A model generated the notes under the pieces. The model was not told where the DNA came from and made no database searches. It worked only from the letters and a program-made list of their open reading frames with translations. From assembly GCA_021234155.1 (NCBI GenBank), contig JAJEKV010000053.1, positions 7,515,424 to 7,579,423 of the forward strand: a stretch of DNA of 64,000 bases. Direction: 5' to 3'. Positions 23,837 to 36,084 of the stretch are shown here, in pieces. The DNA is from Isoetes taiwanensis. Its lineage: Eukaryota; Streptophyta; Lycopodiopsida; Isoetales; Isoetaceae. Position 1 is the stretch's first letter. Every line of letters starts with the position of its first letter. The position numbers and the translations under genes are program-made.

Positions 23837-24027
23837 CTAACTCAGCTAATCATGCTGTACAAGTTCATTGGAACTTAAAAGTCATTTGGCGATATAAAAC
23901 AAGAGGTCCTTGAAGCAAGAAATGTTGTTTACGTTTTTCTAATCTTAGAACATTACACAGGGAACCCATAATAAGATTTGCATCAAGCAAAAACACAGGA
24001 GGAAAGATGGATGTAAGCACAAGAAGC

Positions 24028-24041
24028 TTTATTTCTTTATT
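24028..24041 (-). terminator. Polyadenylation signals of the polyubiquitin gene
   Basis: Two AATAAA hexamers on the minus strand (24036-24041, then 24028-24033) lie about 110-120 bases after the stop codon. Confidence 0.6.
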
Positions 24042-24149
24042 ACGACAATTTTATTGCTTGATTTTTTACATTCAGAAAGCATAAAAGAAAACATACGGTT
24101 TAAACCAGATGCATGCTAAATTGCTTCTTCCAGAACAGTTGGTTGAAAA

Positions 24150-25142
<993 letters not shown>

Positions 25143-25150
25143 CTATATAA
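25143..25150 (-). promoter_or_regulatory. TATA box of the polyubiquitin promoter
   Basis: The minus strand reads CTTTATATAG across 25143-25152. A start of transcription 25-35 bases downstream would fall near 25110-25120, inside the frame extension and upstream of the ubiquitin ATG. Confidence 0.75.
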
Positions 25151-25194
25151 AGGAACTCATCCCTCTGTCTGATTGTATTGTGTTTTGGAGTCCG

Positions 25195-25279
25195 CCAATC
25201 AGATTCCACCGTCTATAATGCATGAGAACGTTCTGGAAGTAGCAAAGAAGTCTCCTACAAAGGGACCTTGGCGGCCAAT
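25195..25279 (-). promoter_or_regulatory. Two CCAAT boxes upstream of polyubiquitin
   Basis: CCAAT pentamers occur at 25195-25199 and 25275-25279 on the plus strand (ATTGG for the gene), each in the context GCCAATC. They lie about 50 and 130 bp above the TATA box. Confidence 0.5.
25226..25238 (-). promoter_or_regulatory. Heat-shock element
   Basis: The minus strand reads TTCCAGAACGTTC, a perfect three-unit nTTCnnGAAnnTTC heat-shock factor site about 76 bp upstream of the TATA box. Heat induction through HSF is known for plant polyubiquitin genes. Confidence 0.75.
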
Positions 25280-25473
25280 CTTGTCCGTAGATCCAAAGTA
25301 CTCTCACTGTGAGTCCGGATCCTCACCGCAGACATTTAGAAGGTATAGCTTCAAATCCATATACGATGGTACACGTGTATTTGCGTGGAACAAGCCCCAA
25401 GCTTTGTCTTTGCTTTGCTCATCCCCAAACCGGCCCCACTCCAATGGTATGTGAGGCTCTATCTATCCTATTC

Positions 25474-25652
25474 TTTTTGGGTTGCCCCTAGGGGGCAAAC
25501 CCTTGTTTATGTGGGCTTTTGGCATATCCTAGGTATATGCTAGAATATTCCTAGGATATGCTGGTGACTGCTAAAAACTTAGGATTGGCTGTAAATGCTA
25601 GGTCACTTCTGTTGGTGGGCAGCCGCTCTCGAAACCGGCTAACCGGAGAGGT
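25474..25652 (+). repeat. Left arm of a 180-bp inverted repeat pair (partner 37471-37650)
   Basis: This segment runs from TTTTTGGGTTGCCCCTAGGG to CTAACCGGAGAGGT and matches the reverse complement of 37471-37650 along its full length, with only a few mismatches and one-base indels. It contains internal palindromes: GGGTTGCCCCTAGGGGGCAA, and GCATATCCTAGG with its complement CCTAGGATATGC. The two arms may be the terminal inverted repeats of a 12.2-kb element. Confidence 0.93.
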
Positions 25653-25708
25653 CTGAACGATTTGGGTTTTTTTTGCAGAGGGCAGAGCATACGACGCCCT
25701 ATTAGCTT

Positions 25709-25936
25709 GTGATAAGAGCTAGAGTTAGGCTCAAGGGTTGGAAATTGAAGGTTGCAGGCCCTGCAACCATCCAGCAATCCGGTAGAGATGAAGTCAAGGT
25801 TGTTCGCGCAGTGGATGAGTGGAGTTGTAAGAGGGTCGCTTATTTCCTAACCCACATGCATTCTCGATCACGCACGGGGCCTCTCCTCAAGCGGGTGCGA
25901 GAGGCCCTCTCTATTGCTGAGGCAAAGAAACATTAG
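25709..25936 (+). pseudogene. SNM1/Artemis-like metallo-beta-lactamase fragment
   Basis: The plus frame reads AVDEWSCKRVAYFLTHMHS, matching the start of the metallo-beta-lactamase domain of DNA-repair nucleases of the SNM1/Artemis group. The zinc motif HxHxDH should follow. Here the frame gives HSRSRTG, but skipping one C restores HMHSDHARGL, so a one-base insertion has broken the metal site. About 20 codons later the original frame again looks family-like (EALSIAEAKKH). No beta-CASP or later domains are seen downstream. The fragment begins about 60 bp inside the left inverted arm. The identification rests on this short motif and could instead be another metallo-beta-lactamase family. Confidence 0.5.
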
Positions 25937-26099
25937 GAAGAGAGGCCAAGGATGCGACAATATGTTATTATTCTGGTTCGGTCTTGAAGATAAGAAGAGC
26001 TGCAGCCTACAAAGCAACAACGTTGTTGCTTCATACTCCCTTCCGGTATGCTTTGAGTCTTTTGGTTATTTAAAGTCTTCAACTGCATATGTCATATAG

Positions 26100-27050
26100 T
26101 AGCTATGGGGAGTGGACCAATGCCCCATATAATGAGGGCATTAGTTCAAACAAGTTACCAACTGTATCAAATATTTTTTTGTGACAATGAACTGTTCTTG
26201 TTTGCCTAACCTTTTATCATGTGAACGGCTTTTCCAGTCGGTCCATGGTCATGTGCATGGAATCACGAAGGATCCGACATATTTTTATCTTTGGCCTACT
26301 GGTAACAAGAACCCGCATCCCTTATGCTTATCCGAAGGTTTTAACTTTTTTCTCTTGACAGGCGGGTCCTTATTGGTGTTTGACATTCGACACTCTTCAT
26401 TACCATAGAATACAATAAATGGTTTGAATAAATGTGTTGGAGCTTAATTGTGATCGTTCAAGCATCCAAGTAGAAGAGGTTCAGAATGGAAGAAGAGAAA
26501 GTTCAAAAAGAAGATCGAGAAAGCGACAATGTATTGTGCTTTTTCGATGGAGAAAGTGATACTCACATGAGAACCCATATGGGTTATCTCAACAAGCTCG
26601 AGTTGATCTTGATGATGCACCTTCTACACGTAGCAAGTCATGGAAAGGCATGTATCAGGAAGGTTCAAGGATTCCTACCCCTATAGTACAAGGATCCAAA
26701 TTTAAAGGCGGTTTAAGAAAAGAAGTATTTGAAAGCGTAAGATATGTTTCCTTTGGAGGATAATGATGTCCCACAATTAAAGAATCGTGAGTTTCCTTTT
26801 TTATTTATGAAAAGTGTTTATGTATAATTGAGATTGATTCCTTTTTACTTTCTAGTCTCATTTGGTGGAAAATATAAGTTGCAATGCCACACCTTTGTCA
26901 CACTACTCCAAGCCTAAAAGCTGGTTGAGAAGCTAAATAGTTCGCGGTATGCGACATCATCTTGAAAAACCAAAATGTAATTTGTTTACGTATGTGAATT
27001 TACAACAGACATGCAAACTTGATTAAAACTAGCACATCAAAGTATTTGCT
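26100..27050. other. No recognised gene
   Basis: Only short open frames (for example 26486-26686, Glu/Lys-rich at its start) with no known domain. It may hold further decayed exons of the flanking fragments. Confidence 0.4.
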
Positions 27051-27054
27051 ATCA

Positions 27055-27187
27055 ATGTTTTGGCATTGGAGCTTGGCAAGCCGGAATGTGATTTAAGAAT
27101 ATTAAACCTTAGCAATTGTGGCATTGGTGAACAAGGAATAGTGTCTCTAATAAAATCTTTGCAAGGTAATGTGGAAATGAGTTGATG
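27055..27187 (+). pseudogene. Leucine-rich-repeat fragment (ribonuclease-inhibitor type)
   Basis: The plus frame reads CDLRILNLSNCGIGEQGI followed by VSLIKSLQ, then stops. This is one repeat of the RNI/NLRC3-like LRR class (LxxLNLSxCxIGxxG). Neighbouring repeats cannot be followed with confidence. A single decayed repeat does not define the parent protein. Confidence 0.5.
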
Positions 27188-27189
27188 TT

Positions 27190-29395
27190 TAAACCGATAA
27201 TATTAACGTTAACTTTATGTTGGATGATTAGCGGCTAGTTACGCACTTGAGGAGCTACACCGGCCGCTAATATCTTGGCAAATCATAAAAATAGTTTTAA
27301 CGATTACCATGGAGGTATTAGAAGTCCGATGGCTCGTCCACTATATGTCGGATATGACCATTGCAACAAAGATAAGGAGATGGTCGTTGTTCCTCTAGCA
27401 AGCCCGACGACCTGAGAATGGGCGGTGTGCTTGGATCATGTTCCTATAGAGGATGTAGCGGATAGTGAAGATACCGATAGCCAAAAGCGTACCGTTAAGT
27501 AAGAAGTGCAAACAAAAATATTCATAGAGAGATTGGCTTGTGCTATAGAGGAAGCGAGGGTCTGCGGATTACGGACCTCGGTGGTAGCGGCATTGATCTT
27601 AGCTATGTTCGAACTTTGTGATGCATGGACATCTTGTAGAGCTCCCTCCCTCAATGTCATGTTGGGGGACTACTCCATTTTTTCTAAAAGATAGCGATGT
27701 TGTCTTTGGTAGATCTTCTTTGCTTCCAATGAAGAAGTTTGGTTGTAAATTTGCCGACGTCGAATTGAAGACCAATTTTGGCTATAGGATCGATTATTTC
27801 GAGTTGTACAAAAATCAAAAGTGACATGAAATAAAACCAATGTCAAAAGCTTGCTTTGTGTTTTCAAATTGTAGCCCTGAATGGAGAACTTCCAATAGTA
27901 AAGGAGACCTTATGTCATGCTGTTTCTTGTTTAAGTCATGCTATTAGCAACACCTTAAGATTGTCAAATATGTGTAGTTATCTGGAATTTTCCAACAACC
28001 GATGGAGTATGTTTCACTTAACGCAAGTCCATGAAGTGCAAAGCCTTGCTGCCCAAGAAATTTCAAAATTACATTAACACTAAATTTGAACATTGAAGGA
28101 TCGAATGTGGGCTTAGATATAAAATAAATCTTACATAGCTTCGGATCTACATTTCATATGGTATAAATTCCTTTCTCAAATATTTGTGATGTTGGGCTTT
28201 TGTAAATCACAAGATGATGGCACTTGTTTTTGTAAATGAGTGATTGTGCATGGGTAGTCCCAAAATAGTTTGAGAGCAAAATTCAGATATTTGCCATGTT
28301 GGCCTTTTGTAAAGTACAAGATGATGGCACTTGTTTATATAAATGAGTGATTGTGCATGAGTAGTCCCAAAATAGTTTGAGAGCAAAATGCAAGGTAATG
28401 CTATAATCTACACAAACATTGAGTTTTAACCAAAGTTTCTTGAATAGAAAATACGATGTGCATTCATGGTCTTCTTGATCTATGAGAAATAACAAAATGT
28501 TGTAGGACATCAGCACTTGCTATACATATGCACAAAAATATAATGACGAAGAATTGCACTTGCCATGCTTATTAACCTATGCAAACATACCAAATAAATT
28601 CATTTGGTAGTCCAAATAAATATGCTTATGTAAACAAGCCGCCAGTGCACTAAAGTTGTCCCGATGCCATCAGGTCTACTGCTCTTCTTATATGATTCAT
28701 CAGGTCCAGAAGATAGACTACCAATGATATAATTGTCACAGCAAATTTTCTTCTTTGATCAATTCAAACTTGTCATTCAAAAGGACTTTGGGCCTCTCAT
28801 TGCCTTTGCCATCCCATTAAAGGGTTTGTCATTCAAACTAGTCTGCCCATCTTAGGATTTTGCTTAAAGTCAAGGGAATACTTATATATGATCCAAGGAA
28901 CAGCGTGTTTGTAGAACTGTAATGTGGAGAAGGTTCAATTAGGACTTGGGATATTTGTTATCTCAATTGTAATGCCCACACTTTGAAGTGGATGCTTGTG
29001 GATTTAAAAGTGATAACGTACGTCCTTTCCTAAAATACTGTTCTAATTCAGCTTGTTCAAGCTGAGGGGCTATGGAACGTAATGTTCTAACTTTCGGATA
29101 ATCCCTCGACTTCTAAGGCACTCTTTTTTGAAAAAACTTGTTGAGCCACAGAAAAAGAAGGCATCCAAAAATGGCTTGTTCTCATCTTCATTTGACGCAA
29201 AGAAATGGTAAATGAACCAATAATGGTCCTTCATATATCCCATCGATTGCATCCCCCTACACCTCAAATGCTTAGGTGGCTCTATATTTTAATCCTTTGC
29301 AAACACTTCATATACAATGTTGACTTTCAAAATAGCACTTGCTTCCTATTAGCAACTTCTTAATTCATAGTTAGCAAGTATATGCCATGGTAGGC
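27190..29395. other. No recognised gene
   Basis: AT-rich DNA. A near-duplicate of about 90 bp (28190-28275 and 28300-28390, both with AGATGATGGCACTTGTTT and AGTGATTGTGCATG) is the only structure I see. Confidence 0.45.
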
Positions 29396-29402
29396 TTTGT
29401 AC

Positions 29403-29523
29403 AAGATTAGGAAGCCTAAAATATCACCTACAGCATGGTCCACAAGATTTGTAGACTCTTCAGAGTATTTTAGATGCACTCTCTCAAACTTGCTTGCCAA
29501 TTTAATTGATAAACCTTTAATTT
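29403..29523 (-). pseudogene. Single exon resembling CemA/PcxA-type chloroplast envelope protein
   Basis: The minus strand has an exon with good splice borders: acceptor CCTGCCTACAG before 29523 and donor GTACAA after 29403. It encodes IKGLSIKLASKFERVHLKY followed by SEESTNLVDHAVGDILGF. The pattern Y-[SN]-E-[EQ]-S...D-ILGF resembles the core of CemA/PcxA proteins, including nuclear DLDG1-like homologues, which influence proton movement across the plastid envelope. I cannot find the flanking exons with the conserved C-terminal part, so I treat it as an isolated captured or relic exon. The family assignment is tentative. Confidence 0.4.
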
Positions 29524-29951
29524 CTGTAGGCAGGTTCCATTTTATCACTCTAAAGTTGATCTTTGGAGCTTTTCATAGAAGTTTTGTGAATGCACATATC
29601 CTTAAGGTTTTATAAAATAAGGCCCCCTTTTTGAACTTTCTGCTTTGGTGGGTGTTAGATCTTTCTTCTATTGATGGCAAAGCATGTAGTACATTAGTTT
29701 TTTTTTCTCTAAATCTTAGCATATTTTGCTTCTTTCAAGTGTTATTGGAATGCGACTGCTAAAAGAGCATGCATTCTTTTCCGTTCGAGTATGAAGTAGA
29801 TTGTATAATATGGGTATAGATAAGTTGCAGGTGCACTCTTACATCATATTGATACCATTCTTACACCATATCAACAAAATTCTAGATTAGCACTCTTGGT
29901 CTTGGCCATCTGCCAGTCCAAAGTTAAAACATAGAAACTGCACTGCACCAT

Positions 29952-30190
29952 GCATCAATGCGGCTATGATTCTTAAAGGTGTCATATCTAGGTCTTGGAA
30001 CTGTTGTTGTTGTTTTAGAAGATTAAAAAACAAGCAAACAGACCTTCAGACCATCAAAGGGCATCAATGCTCATACATGACTATGATTCCTAAAGATGCC
30101 ATTTCTAAGTCTTGGAATTGTTGTGGATGCTTTAGAAGATAAAAAAAAAAAAAAAAAAAAAAAAAGCAAACACACTCTCAGGCGACCAGA
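29952..30190. repeat. 109-bp tandem duplication with long poly-A
   Basis: Two copies start GCATCAATGC (29952 and 30061) and share CTATGATTC, AAGTCTTGGAA or its variant, and TTTTAGAAGAT. Copy 2 carries a poly-A run of about 25 (30140-30164). Both end in a motif of the form CAGACCATCAAAGGGCA. Confidence 0.8.
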
Positions 30191-30950
30191 GGGCAACCCT
30201 CCGTGCGCAGCACCTTGTTTTACTTGGGTCTAAACGTGGAACATGGAAGATAAGATAAGATAAAATCATGAGTGCACGCACTAGTGCGCCCTTTATTATA
30301 CCGCAACACAAAATGTGGGGGGAAAGAAAGAGGCCGGGATCAGGGTAATAAAAAGAAGAAGAAGAAGAAGCAATGAGCAGGTGAAAAACCTCAACAAGTT
30401 GTGACTAATGTTGACAAGGGTAAAGTACAACAGGGCATCATGACTCCATCGAGGGGGTTGTAACTAGGATCTGTCTATTCTGAGTTGCTGAAATAGTTAA
30501 TGTGCAAACTAAAGTTAGCTTTCTGAGGGGTAATTGAGTTTCTGGTGGATTGCAAATGGCAGAAGATGCTGGTCCTAGCAAGAATAAGAGCCGAAGAGGA
30601 GGATTAGAGGGCACAGGAGTGCCACTGCCCATTAACTTAAATGGAAATCTTGTTAGTGCTCACAATGACTCTTAGGCTTAGGCATTAGGCATAAGCCTTA
30701 GGCTTAGGCATAGGCATTATTTTATTGCTTACCATATCGAATGATGATATCTGCTTCTAATACAGAGTAAAAATCTCACAGATCTTCATTTTTGACAAAT
30801 TATTTTACTGTTGTTTGGTCGCGAGTAAAGGTGATGTGAAATTGAAAATATTGGTCCTTAAAGTTGGGTAAAGGAAGGCAGGTTGGAGAAGAGATTGTTT
30901 GTTATAATTCTGTGTTGTTGGAATAATTTCTGACATGATAAAACTTATGC
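30190..30950. other. No recognised gene; short low-complexity blocks
   Basis: A GAA run at 30353-30371 and a CTTAGGCTTAGGCAT-type repeat with internal symmetry at 30670-30720. Nothing coding is recognised. Confidence 0.5.
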
Positions 30951-30954
30951 AGGC

Positions 30955-31273
30955 CGTAGTGAGCTATGGAGCATGTTGGTATGACCTTTCTTTTCAATAT
31001 TGTGATTAGAGGTTTTGCTTTTGATGTTGGCTTATGCATGCTTGAACGAATAGGTGTTATATCTACAAACAAATGCTTCCGACATTTTGCAATCTTAGCA
31101 ATGACCATCCATCAACTTTATTCATTTATGCTGACATCGATGAATGTCCATAAGAAACAAAGGACATACGCTACACTCCAACATTCAACTTCTACCAGAA
31201 TGGTGAAAAAGTGGATGAATTTTATGGCGCGGGAGTTCAGCGACTGAGGGATCGTGTCTGGTTGCATTCTTGA
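30955..31273 (+). pseudogene. Thioredoxin-like protein remnant
   Basis: The plus frame reads FCNLSNDHPSTLFIYADIDE, then after an in-frame TAA (31151-31153) DIRYTPTFNFYQNGEKVDEF and GAGVQRLRDRVWLHS before the stop at 31271. This is the C-terminal half of a plant plastid thioredoxin-like protein: the cis-Pro in YTPTF and the FYxNGEKVDE strand are diagnostic. Upstream, VVSYGACW (about 30957) resembles the active-site strand, but the second Cys region is disrupted by about 60 bp of foreign sequence. It is inactive. Confidence 0.7.
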
Positions 31274-31279
31274 TATGTC

Positions 31280-32995
31280 TTGGACAGCCTGATGGAGCAT
31301 AGAGTTCTGCGGATAGCTAAGTCCAAACTTTTACAAAACTTATGCAATGGTTACAAAGAAGACCGAAAATGGAACTGGTACAAGAGAGATTGGTAATTCC
31401 TAGTATATACTCAGTCTCTTTTGTTGTTTCTGGTCCGTTGACATTTTGTATTAATCTATTTGTCTATTGTTCAAAAGTCGATGTACAGTGGGAAGTGGTG
31501 CATCTTATGTTTTTCAAAACATGTGAGAATGCCTTGTAGTTGCATTAACAAGCAGCTTTGCCATGGTGCAGAAAAAGCTACATGTTGAACTTTTGCGTGC
31601 TGATTGGAAACACTCTCTTTGGGTGTGATTAGCAATTAAAGTTAGAGACATCGGAAATGTCTTTATAACGAACATAACTCCTATGCTTTTCTAAGAACTT
31701 GCTACAGGACTAGGTTGCATATTTATTGTGTTGCTGACAAGAGCGAAGCATTTGATAATAAACAAGGTGCTGCGCACGAGGGGTTGCCCTTTGATGGCTC
31801 GAGGCTGTGGTTTCATGGGTTCTGTTTCGTTCTTTTGTGCATTGCCATTAGTCTTTCTCTTATTTGCATGTTCAGCTTGATACTTTTATATTGCAGCAGG
31901 TCCATTCTTATCGAATCTGAGTTTTTCCTTCCACCAAGCTCTAATGTTATCTCATGCTCCAGTTACTGGCTTTCCTTTCTCTAGAATTTTCGCCAAACCA
32001 TTGGCCAAATCGTAGGAAACACTCAATTTGGCAGCGAGAATGAACCAAGGCAGTTCAAGCATGAAAAACATTAGTGGTTGTTTGAGCAAGTTCCTATGTT
32101 CGAAATGCAGTACATGGCAACTTTAATTCGTATGTAAGTTGTCATTATGAAGTCATTGTCTAGGCAGACGGGCAGACAAGAGCACTTGGTAGCAGGCAGA
32201 GAGTTTGAATTTTGCTTATGCAATACATCGAAACTGAAATTTAATCAAAATGCAGTTACTTGTTGTGTCATGTTTGGTCAGTTCTTTGCTGTTGATTTTT
32301 TCTTTGAATGTTTTTTTTTTGTTGATAGATTGCATGCAATTTCAATGACGTCTAATATGTACTTATACTATGTTAGTGTTTGGTATTTGGTTGAGTTTAT
32401 AAATGTTTTTTAATTTGTATTCAATAGATCATGCACATTTTAGATTATTTAGTATTGTGCCTTGTAAGTTGACAACATGTAGTTTGCAAGTGTCCGTTGT
32501 TGTAAATATAAATTGTTGACCATTTGCTCAATCGTTGATGTAATTGTTTACTTGGTTTGTGATGGCATTATTGGAACAAAGTATTGTTGTCTGTAGACGA
32601 ATGTTGGTTTTGTACATGGTTCTGAATTAGTGCTTGAATAAAGTTGAGATAAGCCCTTAAATAGAACAGTGCAAAGTGCAAAATAGAGACGACGTGGGAA
32701 AGCAACCTGGTGAAGAATTGCAAAAAAGTTGAGATTAGTATTGCAATGAAACTAAAACCATATCGTGCACTATTGTATATAATGCTTTTCTGTATGATGG
32801 TAGGCTAAGTGTGAGGTCAGAAGGCAGATTCCAAAAAGGAAGTCTCTCAAGAACTTTGTACGCTATTTCTAAATCCCAACATTTCGCATACTTATCAGTC
32901 AACATTTCAAAACACTAAGGGATATGGACCTGCTTGGTCTGACATGTTGATTGTGCATGTTCTCATAACAATTTAAATATGGCCACCGGGGAATA
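31280..32995. other. No recognised gene
   Basis: AT-rich. Position 31764-31796 holds an inverted copy of a motif at 30182-30213 (GGTGCTGCGCACG...GGGTTGCCCT). Otherwise no repeat or coding signal that I can support. Confidence 0.45.
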
Positions 32996-33001
32996 TCTTA
33001 C

Positions 33002-33872
33002 CTGGAATGTTGTGAACTTGTAGGGTGATTGAGGATAAAGCACTCCATCATAAAGCCATCGTGATGGATTGAATTTGCAAGCATCAGGACCGCAAATTTC
33101 TTCAAGCCTGCACATTGCATAGGTGGATAGCTTACAAATTGCCCAGCTTGAATCTAAGTTCCATCTGGTCATATATCGTCTATTATAGCTTCCTTTATAT
33201 CATGGACATTAAACCTAGCAACACCGTGCATTCAAGATCCTAAAATACAGAAATCGAATGGCTGAATAGTGAAAGACGTGAACGACATGTTTTACCAAAG
33301 GAACAGGTGGGTACAACCGCAGAGCTTCTGAGATGGCGGCAAATAATGCATTTTGTTAAGGGTCTGGTAATTCAGCTTCTGAGCGAATTTGATGATGGGA
33401 TCATGGGTGCTATATTCCTTGCCACTTTTTACTCTTGAAGCTTAGACGGTGCAAATTCTGTGGTGGCTACCTTCCTCTGTTGCATCCACATAGCACCATC
33501 TCTTTGTAAAATCCCCTCGCCCATTAAATCGCAAACCTTCGAGAAGCATGGCTCCCTATCTCAAAAAAAAAAAGGGGGGGAGGAAATTAGTCGAGAAAAG
33601 AACGCATAGTTCATGAAAGTTGGCTATGTTATTATCATGGAAAAATATTGCACCTAATTAGAAAGTTGGTCTTGAGAATGTGCTCCACGTTTCTTTGGAT
33701 TGGGCGATAAAAGTGTCAATTGGATTAGGCAATAAAAGTGTTGTTGGATGACAACATTAGACAACATTGGCAGCGAGAATGTAAGTGTCTCATGGAAGTA
33801 ACCCAGCAACCAATCATGTAGTTTATCAAAGTTCTTTGCACCTTTCGATAATGCAACCGAAAGACCGGCCAT
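33002..33872 (-). pseudogene. Cytochrome P450 (CYP86 clan) relic, three collinear pieces
   Basis: Reading on minus, piece A (33872 to about 33655) has KNFDKLHDWLLGYFHE and, after a short gap, NVEHILKTNF, typical of the N-terminal half of fatty-acid omega-hydroxylase-type P450s. Piece B (33537-33432) reads VCDLMGEGILQRDGAMWMQQ then RKVATTEFAPSKLQ, the C-helix WxxQR region. Piece C (33140-33002) reads YAMCRLEEICGPDACKFNPS, RWL, and PQSPYKFTTFQ, the region before the heme loop, ending at a good donor (CAG/GTAAGA). The I-helix AGxDT, the K-helix ExxR and the heme-binding Cys are missing, so it cannot be a functional enzyme. Order and spacing show a deleted genomic copy with introns, not a retrocopy. 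Confidence 0.75.
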
Positions 33873-34317
33873 GTCTTAGGTCCAGGAGAACCCTTAGGAC
33901 TCTACTAACACCTGCATAAGGAAGAAGACATTTTCTTCCAGGATATCACATTTGTTTTGCCATTTTAGTGGATATTTCAGATGCCTCCTCCAACTCCCAC
34001 AATTCCCATACATCTGAATGACTGCGTTCCCTACAACAATATCATCTTGCAAATAATGGTAGATGATCTTCACAAATTGTTGAAGACAGTTTTGGCAATC
34101 TATTCATGAACGGATGTCTCCTGCTCTACAACACACATCCTTTAAGAAGAGATAGAAATATGACTTTATTTGGTTCAAGGCCTTCCACTAATTGGACTGT
34201 GATGCTTCTTCACCTTTATCTAGCTTGCAGGAGGCAAAATTTAATGGACTGAACATATGCAAGCATATCTAATTCATTTTTTTGTTCTTTTCTTAAGTGC
34301 TTTATTGTTCAGGTTGC

Positions 34318-34860
34318 CTAAATCCATAATCTGTACAAAGTAGAGGTGTGCACTTGCTCAACGTTGGAAAGAACCTTTTAGACTGCTAAAATGCTGCTGC
34401 AAGTAATGGACATGGACCACCAAAGCATGGATTGAGAAGGAAACCATAATTCATAGACAAAGAAAATGACAACAAATCTAATGCCAATGAGTTCTAAATC
34501 CATAATATGTACAAAGTAGAGGTTTGCGCTTGCTCAATGTTGGAAAGAACCTTTTAGAATGCTAAAATGCTGCTGCAGATAATGGAAGGGCCCACTAAAG
34601 CATGGTTGGATTGAAAAGGAAACATAATTAATAGGCTGCACATGTGGCCTATATGCATCATTATGTAATGCCAATGCATCCTAAATCCATAATCTGTACA
34701 AAGAAAGTTTTGCACTTGCTCGACGTACCTCTGAAAAGAACCTTTTAGATCGCTAAAATCTTTGCCGCAAATAATGGAATGACCGCCAAAGCATGGATTG
34801 AGAAGGAAACACAATCATAGGTCGCACTGTGTGGCCTATATGTCATAGAAACTTATATGG
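34318..34860. repeat. Tandem array, about 180-bp unit, three copies
   Basis: Each copy contains CTAAATCCATAAT.TGTACA, CACTTGCTC, AGAACCTTTTAGA, TAATGGA and AAAGCATGG.TTGA.AAGGAAAC (from about 34318, 34495 and 34681). They are diverged by point changes and small indels. It is non-coding. Confidence 0.85.
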
Positions 34861-34864
34861 GAAA

Positions 34865-35860
34865 GGTCGGCATTGTCTTTGAAAAATGTCCATAGCCATG
34901 TGCATCGGGGTATCCAAAAGATTGCAAAGCACATGGCCAAATCTTTCAGGTAAGAATCCGCCCGATGGCCCCCGCAATTTGCCACGGGCAGATCCAAAGA
35001 CATACGTTCTTGTGCGCCAAAGGCACATTTAGTTTCATCGTCTCCAGCCAAAATTATGCTCGCGTGGTGCCATATAGGGCGGTTGGGAAGGCAATGCAAC
35101 GTGAGGTGATCTAGGCACAAAATGAAAACACATCCAAGAATTGCTTTCTTTGTACATATCTGATCGAATATTCTCTCCTAACAAATTCGATGCACGCCAA
35201 CACTCGAAGAAAATCACTTCCGGTTGCTCTTAGCGGGCACAATATATTCGGTGACTTTTCGGCCTAGCACAATTGTTGCTCTTCTCGATGCATATCTCCA
35301 AAATAAATGCAAAACCGAATACCTAATTTTTACAGGATGGATGAAGTCTGTAGTCCGAAAATCCCGCTATCGTTCCTCTCCTTCCCGCATTAGAAGACGT
35401 TCACCATTTAGTTTCGAGCCTTTTAAGCGAGAATGATGCGAGAATAAAGTGATTGTTGTGAGAACAATAAAAAGCGAGCATAACTTATTAATTTGGTTCC
35501 ATAGTCTTAGAAACTTATTAATTTTGCTTTTGCATCTTTAAACTGCCCTTATACATGGGAGACTCCGCATGAGCTATTCAGTCTTCAATGGCAATTTTTC
35601 CGTCTCTATCTCCATCTGGTTAACATCTTAACACCAAAAGTAGAAGCAACCCAAAATGCTTGAAAATTCTAAAGTTATAGATCAATCAAGCACAAATCTT
35701 TCTTTTGACAATAAATATGACCATGCATCTATAACATTCCCAGAAGTGCAAAAATTCCATCCCAATATACAACATACAACAACAACAACTGTAGAAATCA
35801 AACAACTGTACAACTAAACTCGACAAATGCAAGGAAAGCATCTTTCATGGCAGCAGGGAC
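34865..35860. other. No certain gene
   Basis: A minus-strand frame at 34843-35028 (ERFGHVLCNLLDTPMH, ending FPYKFL) is faintly like a P450 N terminus, but I cannot support it. The remainder is unrecognised. Confidence 0.35.
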
Positions 35861-35867
35861 GGATTTC

Positions 35868-36080
35868 GGTTAACTCATGAAATTCTATGGTTACCGCATA
35901 TGCCCAGCTCGGATATGAAGCAGAGGCCTTATAACTCTATAAGGATATGCATATTGCACATGCATCACTAATTAAAAATGACAGTTCAAGCTGGTCAAGC
36001 TGGTACACGATGATATGACATTTACTGGTTTCCTAAGTGCTTTCAGTCATGCAGGACTCTTGGAATAATCTATTTGGTAT
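35868..36080 (+). pseudogene. PPR fragment
   Basis: The plus strand reads NSMVTAYAQLGYEAEAL, a stop, LYKDM and, after about 70 bp and a frame change, FTGFLSAFSHAGLLE followed by TAA. These are the S and P/L motifs of a PLS-class PPR protein, related to but not a copy of the 9192 gene. It has stops and frameshifts. Confidence 0.75.
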
Positions 36081-36084
36081 GCTG

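Noticed and set aside
29070-29267. Second exon of the CemA/PcxA-like gene on minus
   Set aside because: The frame (HYWFIYHFFASNEDENKPF) does not resemble the conserved C-terminal part of that family.
34843-35028. P450 N-terminal exon
   Set aside because: Similarity is limited to a few residues; the clear P450 pieces at 33002-33872 already include an N-terminal region.
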